Source: Heligmosomoides polygyrus polygyrus
Lineage: Eukaryota > Nematoda > Chromadorea > Rhabditida > Heligmosomidae
Assembly: GCA_947396885.1 (NCBI GenBank)
Contig: OX377202.1
Coordinates: 22,320,001 to 22,384,000 of the forward strand
Direction of reading: 5' to 3'
DNA: 64,000 bases
The translations under genes and the position numbers were made by a program. This document shows, piece by piece, positions 42,925 to 54,877 of the stretch; position 1 is the stretch's first letter, and every line of letters begins with the position of its first letter. The notes below the pieces were generated by a model, which did not search any database, was not told where the DNA came from, and saw only the letters and a list, made by a program, of their open reading frames with translations.

Positions 42925-44797
42925 CAACTACAATACCATGATCGGTCCCTCGAGGTGTGGATGTTGCGTTCGATCAAACGGCGCCGATGGTGTACATAAT
43001 GGCGTAGAGCATTCCCGCCCGGTTAGAGGGAGGTGCGGGTTCGAGTCCCGCCTGGCGCTAGAAGTTTTGATCGCAACAAAACATCGTTATGACAACTACA
43101 ATACCGCTCCTAATTCGTGAACAATCGACGCTTTGCGACAGGTTTTTCCGTCGCAAACCGTCGCAGCTCTATAACTTTGTTGAAAGTTATTCCTACAAAA
43201 CCTAAATTACACCAAACCATTTCCCTTTCTATGACGGATCTATAGATAACCTCTAATTCGACTCTTTTTGAAAACTGACCCTGTTTACACAGCTATTTCC
43301 CCTGGAAGGCCGTTAAATGTTTTACGACCCCTCCAAAACTGCCAATGGCCTCTCCATAGCGCACTTCACTAGCGATGTTCCAAAAACCTCAGAATTTTAC
43401 TTTTTTCTTAGCACAGTTGGTTGCAATACATTAATAGGATCACACTGATATTAAACACCTTCAAATTTAGTCGAATGGAACGCATATTATGGTTTGTTTG
43501 AAAACACGATTTAGTCGACTTAGCAGCCCATCTTCTGCTAATCAAATTAATGCTAATGGATGACTAGCTAATAAGGCACACGAAGCGGAATACATTCTTC
43601 AAAACAATGTGAACCCTATTTTTACAAAGCATCGAAATACCTAGAAATTTCAACCGCAAAACACCACATGCACGAAATGTGACTGCAGCACTGCGGTTTT
43701 TTCTGCAGTTGATGGACGTGTAACTCTATAATAAAGGATGCTAAAGAGCCGGAATTTTTTTTATGTACTGTACGCTTAACTGGCTTTGACATATCACCAG
43801 TGGAATTGAGGAATTCTTCCCAGAATAATTTTATGAACCCTTTAGTTGCTATAGAAGCTCGCCGATTTGCTGGTTTTCCATCGTTTTTGGGGTTCGTTGC
43901 CCTCAAATTGAAAAATGACTTCAGCAGTGTTTTTATGCTCATCGAGAACTTCCAGACGATACAAAATTGTCAGTATACAGAGCTGTCGATATTTTTTGAC
44001 ATTTATGAGCAGAGCACCTCAGCCTGACCCATGTCCAGCAGCCGGCGCTCGCTTCCCCTACACGGCCGCCTCGCACTTGGGTGTGAGGCCCAGTGGTACT
44101 AGGGCATTTATGCAGCGCAGCAAGGCGGCTCTGGATTGCCTCCATTCAAGGTTTATTTTAAGTTTCATGTGGACTCTGAGCATGGCTAACCTCTTTTCAA
44201 TTCAGCCAGCTGAATTTTCAGGTATTGTGATTGTCGTTTCGAGAACTAAATAAGTTGTATAAGAATTGGCATCATATATATTTATATACACATGCTATAC
44301 ATTCAGCTATGTCTTGCTTCCTTTGACCGAACGGACTACTTAAAGCTTCGATTCATTACTCGAATGATCTTCGGTGTTATGCCGTGAACAACAACTTACT
44401 TTAAACCACAATATTTTACCAAAGGCAGAAAATGTGTTGTAGCATAAGTATTGCTATGAACTGCTTGTAAGACAATCATTCTTTCCAAACCCAAGTTGTT
44501 AGTGTTCATAGACAATAGAGAAAACACATGTAATACTTCAGGGCAATATTTCCCCTCTACGAACTAGCTCAAACAGAAAAGAAAGGACAGCAGCAACCTA
44601 GACATGTGCCACTTCCACAATAAGTAGGGCATTTTTCAGATGAAATTAGACACTCCTGTAAACAAACATGATGCTTCTGAAATTAAAGTAAACGCCTTCA
44701 AAATCGAAACAAGCTACAAGTTATAGCTGCGACGGTTTGCGACGGAAAAACCTGTCGCAGAGCGACGATTGTTCACGAATTAGGAGCGGTATTGTAG
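42925..44797. mobile_element. TIR DNA transposon (non-autonomous) inserted in the RTE
   Basis: Terminal inverted repeats of at least 80 bp: CTACAATACCGCTCCTAATT at 43,096 and AATTAGGAGCGGTATTGTAG ending at 44,797, with CGACAGGTTTTTCCGTCGCA further in. Without the SINE the element is about 1.7 kb. The longest internal frames (for example 43,622-43,942, minus) have no transposase motif I know. No clear target duplication is left. The superfamily is undetermined. Confidence 0.85.
42938..43092 (+). mobile_element. SINE family 2 (tRNA-like core), copy 1
   Basis: 155 bp flanked by a 13-bp duplication CAACTACAATACC (42,925-42,937 and 43,093-43,105) that is the TIR end of the host transposon. The core GGCGCC...TGGTGTACATAATGGCG...GAGCATT has an A-box-like word and GCGGGTTCGAGTCCCGC forms a perfect T-arm with B box. 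Acceptor-like ends GGCGCCG/TGGCGCT pair. Outside the core, GTTGCGTTCGATCAAAC and GTTTTGATCGCAAC are inverted relative to each other. An ACA insertion breaks the A-box region here. Confidence 0.85.
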
Positions 44798-45130
44798 ATA
44801 ATCAGCGAGAAGAAAGGTCTTTGTAATTATGCAGTGCGCTTCAAAAGTATAAGGTCACCCCTAATTTTGTAAATTCCGTTTCTTACAACATTTCGTGGTA
44901 AGCGGCTGCTTCCACTGAATTCGCCGTGGTCGAGAGCCATATCTGAGAATCATTCAGAACCCTTTGTTGGATACGAAACTCTTTAAGAGGAAATCATTGG
45001 TTTTCCACTGCTCCAAATGCATTAGGCCATTAACGATGCTAGTTTGTTATGCCTGTAATTTTTCGTCCTGTCAAACCAAAACTGCTATACATTGACTTTG
45101 CTGTGATTTACTATCCTAATACCAACATAT
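44798..45130. other. RTE 3' remnant, then unassigned
   Basis: The first 20 bp look like the continuation of the RTE C-terminus cut at 42,924. The rest shows nothing I can name. Confidence 0.4.
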
Positions 45131-45134
45131 AGCG

Positions 45135-45450
45135 TGGTACCGGTTGTCCGTCGAGGAAGAAGCTCAAGTTTGAGCTCTTTATCAGGCAGGACACTCCACT
45201 CGTGAAATCGTTGACCAACTTCGTCGCTCCAGATGTGCTGTGTCCAACTATCTGAAAGATTCTGTTGGTTTTGGAAGAAAGTCAGCGTCTGGAAGACCTT
45301 CTGTGCTCTCTGGACAAAAGTTTGACGGATTCAGCGACTCTTGTCGAACTCGACGGGTTCGATCAGCCAAGTTAAGACGGACTTATTATTGGATGCATCT
45401 TGGACGACCATCTGGAGAGCAGCCAGGCGGAGCGGCAACATTGTCCGTGA
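45135..45450 (+). pseudogene. Tc1-like transposase N-terminal HTH remnant
   Basis: Frame reads SVEEEAQV, a stop, ALYQAGHSTREIVDQLRRS and CAVSNYLKDSVGFGRKSASGRP. The pattern (helix, AG.S.REIA...RS...V..FLK....G.K...GRP) is the first HTH and GRPR-type linker of Tc1 transposases. The catalytic domain is absent. It directly precedes the foldback element and may be its remnant coding part. Confidence 0.6.
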
Positions 45451-45451
45451 G

Positions 45452-46832
45452 CCGATTAGTTGAGGAGTTGAACAAATTGCAGAAAGATGGGTTCGGAACG
45501 TGGAATGTAGCTTCCTTTAACTTACTGCATGAAGCTCACTCCTTGCTGCGTTATTTTCCATTGAAGTTTCATTCGAAAATGCCAATGAAATTTCGATTTA
45601 CCCTTGTACATCATTCTAATGATAAAAGCGTTTGAGTTTGCTTCGATCATTCTCAATAACGGCAGAGTATTGTTCTGGAGGATCGGTACAATTGTAGGTG
45701 CTGCTCCTTGATCCGGTCATAAAGGGCTCTACAGTTTGTTTATGCGAGCCAAACACAAATTTCTTTGTTGCTCGGCTGTTAAGACATGCTCACTAGATAA
45801 AAGGAGCCGCACCTATCGTAGGGTCTCATAACTATGGCGCTAAGCGGCGCAATAGAGGCCGCTATGTGCTCGCAAAGTGGAAGAATTATCGTGCATTCCA
45901 CGTGGTTTAAGGTTTTGGTTGGAGCCATGAGTTTGCTACCTATGTAACACGTTACGGGTCTCTAGGATAGTTCCAGCCTTTCTGCGGTCAGCTTTAGAAG
46001 TCAAGGTCAAAAGCGAGCACACCATAGAAAGTATTCTGCCATGTATAAAAGAGTCAATCCATCTGAGTGTGTCTGTATATCTATCTATCCACCGTCTCAA
46101 GCAGAACGATGTTCCCTGATATCTCACAGACTCTGTAGGGAAACTAATGGTAGCGGTGGAAAGCAATTGGTCGATTCCTTTCATTTCAATCGGGTTGCTT
46201 AAGCAAGCCTACTATGCATGTGATATGGAGAACATTCGTTGTTGTAAGGCAATAGCCAATCCATCTGAGTGTGTCTGTATATCTATCCACCGCCGACCGA
46301 AGCTCTATCCTAGAGACCCGTAACGTGTTGTTTGGTAGCAAACACATGGCTCCAACCACCATTTTAAACCACGTGGAAGGCCGATAATTCTTCCACTTTG
46401 CGAGCACATAGCGGCCCCTATTGAGCCGCTTAGCGCCAGAAGTTATGAGACCCTACGAAAGGTGCGGCTCCTTTTATCTAGTGAGCATGTCTTAACAGCC
46501 GAACAACAAAGAGATTTGTACTTGGCTGTTTGCATAAACAAACTATAGAGCCCTTTGTGGCCGGATCAAGGAGCACTACCTACAATTGTACTGAACCTCC
46601 AGAAAAACACTGCTGTTATTGAGGATGATCTAAGCAAACCCAAACGCTTTTATCATTAGAATGATGTACAAGGGTAAATCGAGATTTCAATTGCATTTTC
46701 GAATGACACTTCAACGGAAAATAACGCAACAGGGAGTGAGCTTTATTCAGTAAGTTAAAGAAAGCTACATTCCACGTTCCGAACCCATCTTTCTCAATTT
46801 GTTCAACTCCTCAACTAATCATGGTCTTGCCT
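45452..46832. repeat. foldback element: long inverted arms around a 60-80-bp centre
   Basis: The left arm 45,452-46,105 and right arm about 46,190-46,832 are inverse copies. The left arm runs CCGATTAGTTGAGGAGTTG, CTCACTCCTTGCTGCG, CTCACTAGATAAAAGGAGCC; the right arm shows the complements ending CTCAACTAATCATGG. An AATCCATCTGAGTGTGTCTG word is repeated near the centre. The right arm is shorter through a deletion near 46,280. No long frame is conserved between the arms. Confidence 0.85.
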
Positions 46833-47566
46833 TCAGGAGCCAAAAACTTGCGAATCGCATCATTGACGTCTTATATTGCTTGGAAGGTTCATCCTCACCG
46901 TTGCTCGAGCAGATACTCTGCTCGACACAAGGTGTGTGCTACAAGACGCATGAAGTGAAGTTCGACATAGCATAAATGACCTATGGCTCTTTCAGATTTT
47001 ATTGTAGTGAGAGCACCATCATGGTATTTTTTTATTATTACGCGACTATGTTCGTGCGCTAAAATTACAACAGAAATACAACACAATTAATACACTCAAG
47101 AAATACAACACCGTCAACAATGTCTAATGAAGAGTTCGCAACATCTGAAGTATCTTACTCTAGGAACCTGTATGCTCACTGAGAATTTTTTTGAAGGCGT
47201 TACAGTTCGATGGCAAGAAATGCTTCATTGCTTCTTTGCTTCAAGAAATGCATTTCGCTTCATTTGTTTAGCTAGCTGCGCTGGAGAGTTGTCAGTGTTT
47301 GCTATGCTCAGCCTTGCAGCACATCCATTCGATACTGATGAGCTGATAGAAATAGTTGAGCATCAAATCTCTTAGAAACCAAAACTAAAAAAACCAAACT
47401 TGCTTCTTCGCAGACACGACGATACGATGAAGATGTCTGAATATGACTGGAGTAGATATATTGCTTGTTGAAGTTCTCAAATGTGATCGTAGTTGACTAA
47501 TGTGTGAGTGATAGCGTTTTTTTTTTTGCTTGCTTTGTGTTTCTATGCGTGAATCATATTCGTGCT

Positions 47567-47610
<44 letters not shown>

Positions 47611-48440
47611 AATAACTTGCTGCTTTGGGACAAGTTCAAGGTAGATTGCTTCCCTGAGATTTTATTCAAAAACACAATTTTATTTTCTTTGAGAACCAAT
47701 TCTTTTCGTCACGAACCCAATCTTATTCGTGATCTAGCCAATAGATTCTACAAGATGTTATAATAAATAAACCTATTTCTCATCATAGGCAACAGTTTTT
47801 CGGACGAGCCGTTCAATGGTCGAGTTCTCCAGCAGCTTCCGACAGATGGCCAGTCAAGGCTGCACTCGAAGTGCACGGCTATCAACTGGAGCGGCTCGTG
47901 ACGGCGACTTTTTAAAGGTCGACAAGCTCAACAAATTACCTCCGAATTATTGGTCTTTGTGAACAGACAACCGGCAACAATCCCTTCCCGAGGCTCGTTG
48001 TAGGGTTGGAGTCAATATCAGTTTCTTAGGCTTAGAAACGTATCGAACTCTATCAAACAACGGTGGTGCTGATGGTGGAGGTAGGTGTCTTCGTCGCCAA
48101 AACTCTTGAACCATTTCTGTGCTATGAGGGAGAAACAGCGGTTACCTCAAGATGGCACGCTTTCCTCGCAGATTCGGAGGCAATGGGATAGTATTTTTAG
48201 TGGCGCACAAGAAAGAGTCAGCTTCAAATTTTCCCTATTCTTCTTAGAACAATGTCCGTATGGAGTTGCAGTGTTCAAGGAAATCGTAAAGCCTACCTAC
48301 CTGAGCGAAAATTTTTAGTGGCACAAAATCACGTATAGAGCTTATTTATAATCTGTTCATAAAACCCGGCTGAAGCTCTGAGAAAAATGCGGACGAATCT
48401 TTAACTTATTCTAGTAGATTTGGAAGGCATCTTTTTTGGG
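46833..48440. other. no recognisable gene; contains a microsatellite
   Basis: Apart from the AAAT run (listed separately), only short frames. A plus-strand frame at 47,127-47,375 has no known motif. Confidence 0.4.
47568..47611 (+). repeat. (AAAT)n microsatellite, possible LINE tail
   Basis: About ten AAAT units preceded by GTGAATCATATTCGTGCTTT, reminiscent of LINE 3' tails at 36.7 and 8.28 kb. It may be the tail of a plus-strand LINE remnant. Confidence 0.8.
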
Positions 48441-48444
48441 TGTA

Positions 48445-48960
48445 TCAGCTACACCACCTATCGTCCTAATGTTCTTCGGATCGCTCGAGCGAGAGCCAGC
48501 TACGTCTCTATTTGCGCCTAGCGCGTGCAAAAGTGACACAGTAGAGGGACATGAAGAGCGTCATTTCGTTCGTTCAGGGCTTTCACGAAGAAGTCCGACC
48601 AATGCCTTGATCGGCATCCGTCCCTTCACATCCTGTCAAATCCAGTCGGTGACGACTCTCACCGAGCGTGTGCCTGCCAAATGCATTTCGGGGGCCTGCC
48701 CACCTAATTTTCGACGACTAGGCCCATGCGGCAGCTTCCTGATCCTATGGTTAGAACGTCGGAGAACCTCGGAACACCGAAGCCTTCCTCACTTGTGTCA
48801 CTCCAAGCATCGTCCTCTCTATTCCACGCTGCGCGACGCTGATCGCGTGTTCATCCTGCTTTCGTATGGCCAAGCTCTCTGAGGCATATGTTAGCGCAGA
48901 AAGAACAATGGAGTCGAACGGGTAGGCGCCGCGGCAGAGGTTCTTCGTCTTCATTGATGC
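48445..48960 (-). pseudogene. RTE-type LINE ORF2 C-terminus, minus strand
   Basis: The minus frame 48,954-48,751 reads KTKNLCRGAYPFDSIVLSAL, TYASESLAIRKQDEHAISVA, QRGIERTMLGVTQ. Further on, in other frames, come SSKIRWAGPP-like and the RPPTRW-like region down to CCGAAGAACATTAGGACGATAGGTGG. This extends further upstream than the copies at 37 and 42.7 kb and overlaps the end of the copy at 55 kb. Confidence 0.8.
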
Positions 48961-50530
48961 TCCGTAAAGCTGTTCAAGTCGCTCATTTCCTCCCGCCCAG
49001 CTCCAACGCTAGATCGTTCCTCATGCTGACTTCCCGGTCTAGATACAATCACCTGCAGTTCTTGAATGTACTTATAAACATTAGCACCACCTTCTCCGTA
49101 GTCGACTCAGCAACGTCGTCGAGCACGTTGGCACATTTGTGTTGAGCGACCCTGGCAATTATTCTCACTTCTACATACTTAGTTCAAGCTTTCGAAGCAT
49201 CCAAATTTAGGTAGTCGAAAATAGGAGGCAACGAGAGGTCAAACATGTAATGGGATTCACAATGCTGCTGATAGGATTCAGCCCGACGTCAGAAGGATAT
49301 TCCTGCAAGTTGTTGAGCGAGTGACTTGACACGGCCGATGGACTGAGAGCAAGAATCCAGTGGACTCCTGACACGCAACAGAAACGTTACCGATGTTCGC
49401 CCAGCAGACTTTCCACTCCTGTACAGTGCATTCTCACAAGAAGTTTATTGTACAAATAATCATTTCACACTGATATGTACAGAGCAGCAACAATAAACTC
49501 TATAAACAACAACAACACATCTGCCTATTAGAATCCTTACACTTATAGATCACAGCAATTCAAATCAATTCCATTCACAAGACATCAATATAAGGAGAAC
49601 AAGTAACGGCTGTATATAACAATACTCCATAAACGACGATACAGACCTTTAACCCTGTTGGATTTCATCCAACTTCTATCACATCAATACGTCTCAAACG
49701 TAACTTCTAGCACGTAAAGGTTTTCGGCAATTTTATTAATTTAAGACCCAACTGCACACGGCAGTGATAAGACTATCAATCGCTTAACGCTTCCATGGGC
49801 TCGTAGAATCCAGACCGCGACAAGAATAGGCACCTCCCTTGCCCTTCACTGGAGAGCCAATCACACCAGCCGGATTCTCGAACAGACTGCTTGCCCTCGG
49901 AGAACTCGTCACACTTCCGTCGGCATTCTGCTGAAAGCGATTCATTTCTGAGTACAGGAAGCGATCGATCTTTCTTTACTGATGAGTGGCCAAACGAACC
50001 ACTAAAGTTTACTTTTACTATTATTTCCCCATAATATTCAGGTATTTATAGTTCAAGTTTTTTATAGTTCAAGTTTTGCGGCTGATCTCCTAGTCCACGT
50101 CTGCCATCTTCACTTTACATATATTGGCCCTCTAATATCGGTCTCATATAATTACTTTTTGCGCCTTACATTCGCCGGAATCGCTAGCCGCTTCTTCGGC
50201 GCAGCTAGCGTCAGGCCGAGGGCATATAACACTGTCGCCGACAGCGTCGCCAGCAGCTCTGCAGAAGGTGCCCTACTCCCGTCGCCCTGCGCAGCACTGC
50301 GACAAGTTGTCACTGTCCGTCGGCTCCCATCTGAAAACGGCGGCCTACGCAAAATTTTCGAATCGAGCTTCAAGATGCGCCTCGTCCTAGGTTTACTTAA
50401 GAATTCTGTGCATGCTTTTCACCATGTTTCGATATATTTCGTGCAGTCCTTGAGCCCAACAATACTTTCATCAGTAGTCGCAACCATTCTGGGTGATCAA
50501 TGGGTGACATGGAAGACAGTTGTTAGAAGG
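48961..50530. other. no recognisable gene
   Basis: Short frames only; 49,430-49,700 is A-rich with ACAACAAC words. The open frame opposite 50,152-50,653 on both strands gives no known motif. Confidence 0.35.
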
Positions 50531-50532
50531 AT

Positions 50533-50592
50533 GTTTAGTTGCGATCAAAAGTTTTGCACCGGGTGGGACTCGAACCGTGGCGCAAAACTTTC
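50533..50592 (-). mobile_element. SINE family 2, diverged 3' fragment
   Basis: Minus strand: GCGCCACGGTTCGAGTCCCA (B box and T-arm-like), CCCGGTGC, AAAACTTTTGATCGCAAC. The A-box half is missing. Confidence 0.6.
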
Positions 50593-50599
50593 AACCTAC

Positions 50600-51600
50600 A
50601 GAATACTCTTTCTGAGGAAATTAGAGGCAAGATTCGGTTCATGTCCTATGTAAAACTCACCCTAAAAGCGCGGCAATGTCGCTAGACTACCACACACATA
50701 TGACTGGCTGAGCTTCAGACCTAGGGACCAATCGGCTTGAGATCGGGACCAACCGGCTGTTGGGATCGGATCAAGCGGACCAAAACTCTATCGCTTTACT
50801 AGCCACGCACTCATGGAAGGGAGGTCTGCTCGTTTCCAATATGTACTCTACTCATAACATGACATGATGTAAGCCACCCAGATGTCCTACAATCCCCTTC
50901 ATTCTGATTAGGATAAAGTAGAAGAGCAGTGAAAAGCATTGGAATTCCTTCCCGACTTTTCATGTTTCTAATATTGGAGTCTGCATTGCCAACTGGTCTC
51001 AAGGTGTGGCGTTGGTCACATCTTCATCCGTTTCTGACGTTCGGATCATTGCTGTGCCGTGAGGCGGAAGGAACGACCTGCTTTTCCACCTCTCTACGTA
51101 CGCGTTTCTAGCTGGCTGGATGATATTGAAAACGCGCTCCAACGCAAACGATTACGATCCCCTCCTCTTTTGGTTTGGTTTAACGATTTGGCAAAAAGGA
51201 AACCCACCTTAATATTAAATGAAGGGTGGGAATTCAATCTGTATGACTCGTTTCCCCCTTCTGACACACGCTTCAGACCCTATCCTTGTAACCAGAACCC
51301 TTTGAAACTTGTTAAGCCCCAATTTTGGTATGCACTACAGCTAAGCTTTTTAACTTTTTCCTCGAACGAACAGACAAACGTTATCTTTGAAATTCTGAAC
51401 AATCGAGAGAATTGATAACTAGATTTTTTTTTTGCATTTTTGGAAAATCGAAAGAACGACCACTTCGAGCAATATTCAAACAGTACATAGGATCAACAAA
51501 CAACGCTTTGGGGCGATGTTGAAATTCGAGCAGTTATCGAACAGTCTTCTGTGATGTCCGAATAATAGACCCATAAATTCAATCAATCAAAGTAGAAATT
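50600..51600. other. no recognisable gene
   Basis: A 118-codon plus frame at 51,059-51,415 has no motif I know; nothing else stands out. Confidence 0.35.
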
Positions 51601-51615
51601 GTCCCTTGGGACTGC

Positions 51616-52240
51616 ATGACATCTGAAGTTGTCTACAATATGTCATGCAATGAGTGTGGTGAGGAGTACATAGGGGAAACGGGCAGACCCCTACGTGCCA
51701 GGGTTAAGGAGCATTTGAACGGCCTTAGAAAAGGCAATGTCCGAGCTTCTTACAGGGTCCGATGTCATGTGGGCGCGATGCTGCAGGTGTCTGTGTCGAT
51801 TTTAGCTCGAGAGAGTGATATATCGCTGCGCAAGACGCCTGAGGCGCTCTGGGTCATGGCTAGGAATCCCCAGGTCAACCGAAAGGAGGAGTGTCTGGCA
51901 GTAATCCAAGAACGGCCATCCATCGTCAAGCTCTGCGGGTTCTGATCTTTCTGGTCTGACCCCAGGGTATTTAAGTCGGGTTGTCCCGTAGGGTAGACTC
52001 ATTCACCCACGTTCAAGTCCAGCTTTGGGTGACTGGCGTTCCTTCTCGGCATCCACACCTTTAAGGTCAGTCGTTCCTTCATAACTGTCATGTTGGATCT
52101 TTTCGCTATCTCTCCTCAAGATTAGTACTCTGTAGGATGAAATGGTGTTTGGGAGGACAGTCTCATAAGTGTTTTTCGACTTTTTAGGCTCCGACGAAGG
52201 CGAGGTCGCCGAAACGTAAGCCGAGTTAAATAAATGTGAT
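51616..52240 (+). pseudogene. Penelope-like element, GIY-YIG and 3' end (second lineage)
   Basis: SEVVYNMSCNECGEEYIGET, GRPLRARVKEHLNGL, VRASYRVRCHVG and a C-terminal frame to 51,945. C-N-x-C followed by GEEYIGET-GRPL-xR-xxEH is the GIY-YIG endonuclease core of Penelope-like elements. The sequence differs strongly from the elements at 19-22 kb (CEEFYIGET-ARPL). The RT is missing, so this is 5'-truncated. The 3' UTR ends CCGACGA...GGTCGCCGAAACGTAAG, related to the hammerhead-like motif of the other family, then GTTAAATAAATGTGAT. Confidence 0.82.
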
Positions 52241-54870
52241 AACGATAACAACTTTGGCCACCAGCTCAAGAAGACAACATCTATCCAAAAGTAGGAATTG
52301 ATTGAAATTGTTCAAGCACGTTGTTCGAGGTCGATTGCAGTATATGCTTTATAAATATCAATTAAACAAACAAATAAATATGTTTACCTCCATCGAGTTA
52401 TTCCACATGCCGTCAATGATTCCTAGTGGTTGAATTGAATCAATCAATGCCCTGACGCGAAGCTCTGCTGCCGTCAGCTGAAACATTCCTTACTCTTAGT
52501 TCTAGCTCTAGTTGGCGATAGAATTTAATCACTATCGCAATTTATCCATGTCAAAAAGAAGGAATACTGAGCTGATTGAGAGATTGTAGGGCGACCGAAC
52601 ACTCACTCTATCCTCGGCGCTAACTGGTTGTGCTTCTTCAGGGGCTACGGCTTGTTGCACGGTTCGATTTGGTTCAACCTGAGAGATAGTGCACTAGAGG
52701 TCACTGAAACAGCATCAGAGAATCGTTCAGTGAATGACTTACGCTTTGAAAGTCGGCCGCTTGACAAAGAGGAGTAACAGCAGTAACCGCAGAAGCTCTG
52801 TCCGTAAAAGTGTGGTTATAGGATACACAAGTGTTGTATGATAGCTCATATCTGAAATATTATAGTTTTTTAAGAGATCCACGATGCTGTCGGCACTATG
52901 TCCTCCACCCGCCCTCGAGTGGATTCCACACCTCCAGTTCTTGTTAGCACCTGCAGCTGTCAGCTGTCGCGAGCAGACGACGAACGATTTTTCCATAACC
53001 ACCTCTACTGACACTTCCCATGCGCAGGGGTGCCAATGTGCCTAACCTTAACGGGTTCAGCCATTGGATCACACCCTGACGCATCTACCGTTCTCTAATT
53101 TCTTCTTAACCCAGGCGTCTTGGGGCCTGTTCATAGTCCACGACAGGATTGAAGCGAATACAACGGCGAGTTTGATGCCAACGTCCTGGAGCTGTTAGCG
53201 GGCGACAGCAACGACGAGGCGACAAGAGCGACATGAGCGACAAGAACGTCTGTATAGTGTAGTGTCTGTAACTGCACAACAGGGGTTTTAAAAAATGTTG
53301 AAATCTCATATTTCCTGATTAGATGTGTCTTATATACTTCCACTGAAGCAATCCGGCTACATGCTTATGTCGTGAAGATCGAAATAATCTGAAACAGAAC
53401 GGCAGAAAACCTTCAGAATTTTTTATGGCAAACTCTGGCTCATGGCAAAACACATGCTCTCCATTTAAGTAAAGAGTATACTCTCCGTCTAGCAAATTGC
53501 AGTTGATTAAGGACGCTTTATGGACAATACCTTGAAGTGGTGTACACGTACATACTCCAAGCTCTTCCGATCTTCAGCGTCGACAGATTACACCTCATAG
53601 GATGAGCGACGGTTTCTTCCGTAGCTGGCAAGTATGAACAGGTGATTAGAGTGACGGCAGCGATACCGCTTGACTATGAACAGCATTCACGGCGATCGCC
53701 TGGTTTTAATCGATTTGCATCTTTTGCACGGGCGGCCAGCCGCTAACATCGCGGACTATCAGCAGGTCCTTAAGCTGTTATCGGACCAATGTGACTGGAC
53801 TAAGCTATCATTGTCACTCCCTTGGGCGCGATGGTCGTCTCAGATCGCAGAGCTACTCGGACCAAAAATACGTGAACGGGCATCGAGATGATTCGAAGGA
53901 AAATAAAGGTGTGAAAATCCCTGAAATGCACGCTATGCATCCTAAATCAGCGGCTCTATGGGGAAAGTATGAAGGCGACTGATCCACGAATAGAGATTAG
54001 GTTAGGTGCTTTCGCTTTTCAGGACGCTTACTACATTGTATTTCGACGATGCCAAAAGGTTCTGGACCAATAACGACAAATCGCGAATGAAATCGAACCT
54101 TTAGCTCGCGTCCGGTTCAACCTACCACCTTCCATGGGTAGTTCTACTGATTGCAATACGAACAGTCAGCCGTTTTCCTACCAGAACTCATACATTTAAC
54201 ATTTCCTTGTTAAATGAAACAAGGACTCCCTATCTTAAGCTATTACAGAATAGGTTCAGTAGATGAAAAAATCATACACCTAGAAACTTACTCGCAAATC
54301 GTCTCCGAAAGTGTAGGTTCTCGAGGTGGTTCATATAGTGAGGCCCTGGAGTAGCTACTACAGAGCTGTGGCAAACTTCTGTACATCGAGGGCGCGTACT
54401 CGGAAACAGGCGTAGAAATGGAATTTTGTGATGAAGGATACCTTAAAAAACCACGCTGAGCGTTGAACTATAACAGATTCACTAAACTAGGATATCAATT
54501 AGAAATCAGTTTGTAGAGCGCGACAAAGCGACGTAAAAAGCAAAGAAGGACATGGGATCAATCATGGCGATTCTGACGCGTTGATCATGAAGAAGCTGCG
54601 GTAAGCTCGACCGCCTTTTCGGCGTTTAATCTGAACACGCTCTTCACGTGCAGGAGATTGGGTCTCTTACTGGCAGCGATAGATTCACATCAAGTTCAGA
54701 TATCTACTATGTATGAGACAACTGTTCATTTGTGATGGATGGTGGTATGAAAGCTTTGGATGCATCCATCACAAGCGCATCATATCTTTTGACAAATCAG
54801 TACTGATCATTATTTGTCGTAGTTAACTGTTTGAGGTGAGAAGCATGTGAATATGATGGTCCCTCCTACT
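52241..54870. other. no firm gene
   Basis: A 91-codon minus frame (53,014-52,739) has a Cys/Gly-rich stretch (RCGIHSRAGGGH), and a plus frame at 53,670-53,891 lacks any motif. Neither has convincing splice context. Confidence 0.3.
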
Positions 54871-54877
54871 GGTTCGG

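Noticed and set aside
42990..43060. tRNA gene call at SINE 2 copies
   Set aside because: The T-arm and acceptor ends look real, but the anticodon arm cannot form a 5-bp stem with a 7-nt loop and T33, and the unit lies in a dispersed repeat.
45936..46407. protein reading in the foldback arms
   Set aside because: Frames are not conserved between the three arm copies, so they are not under coding constraint.
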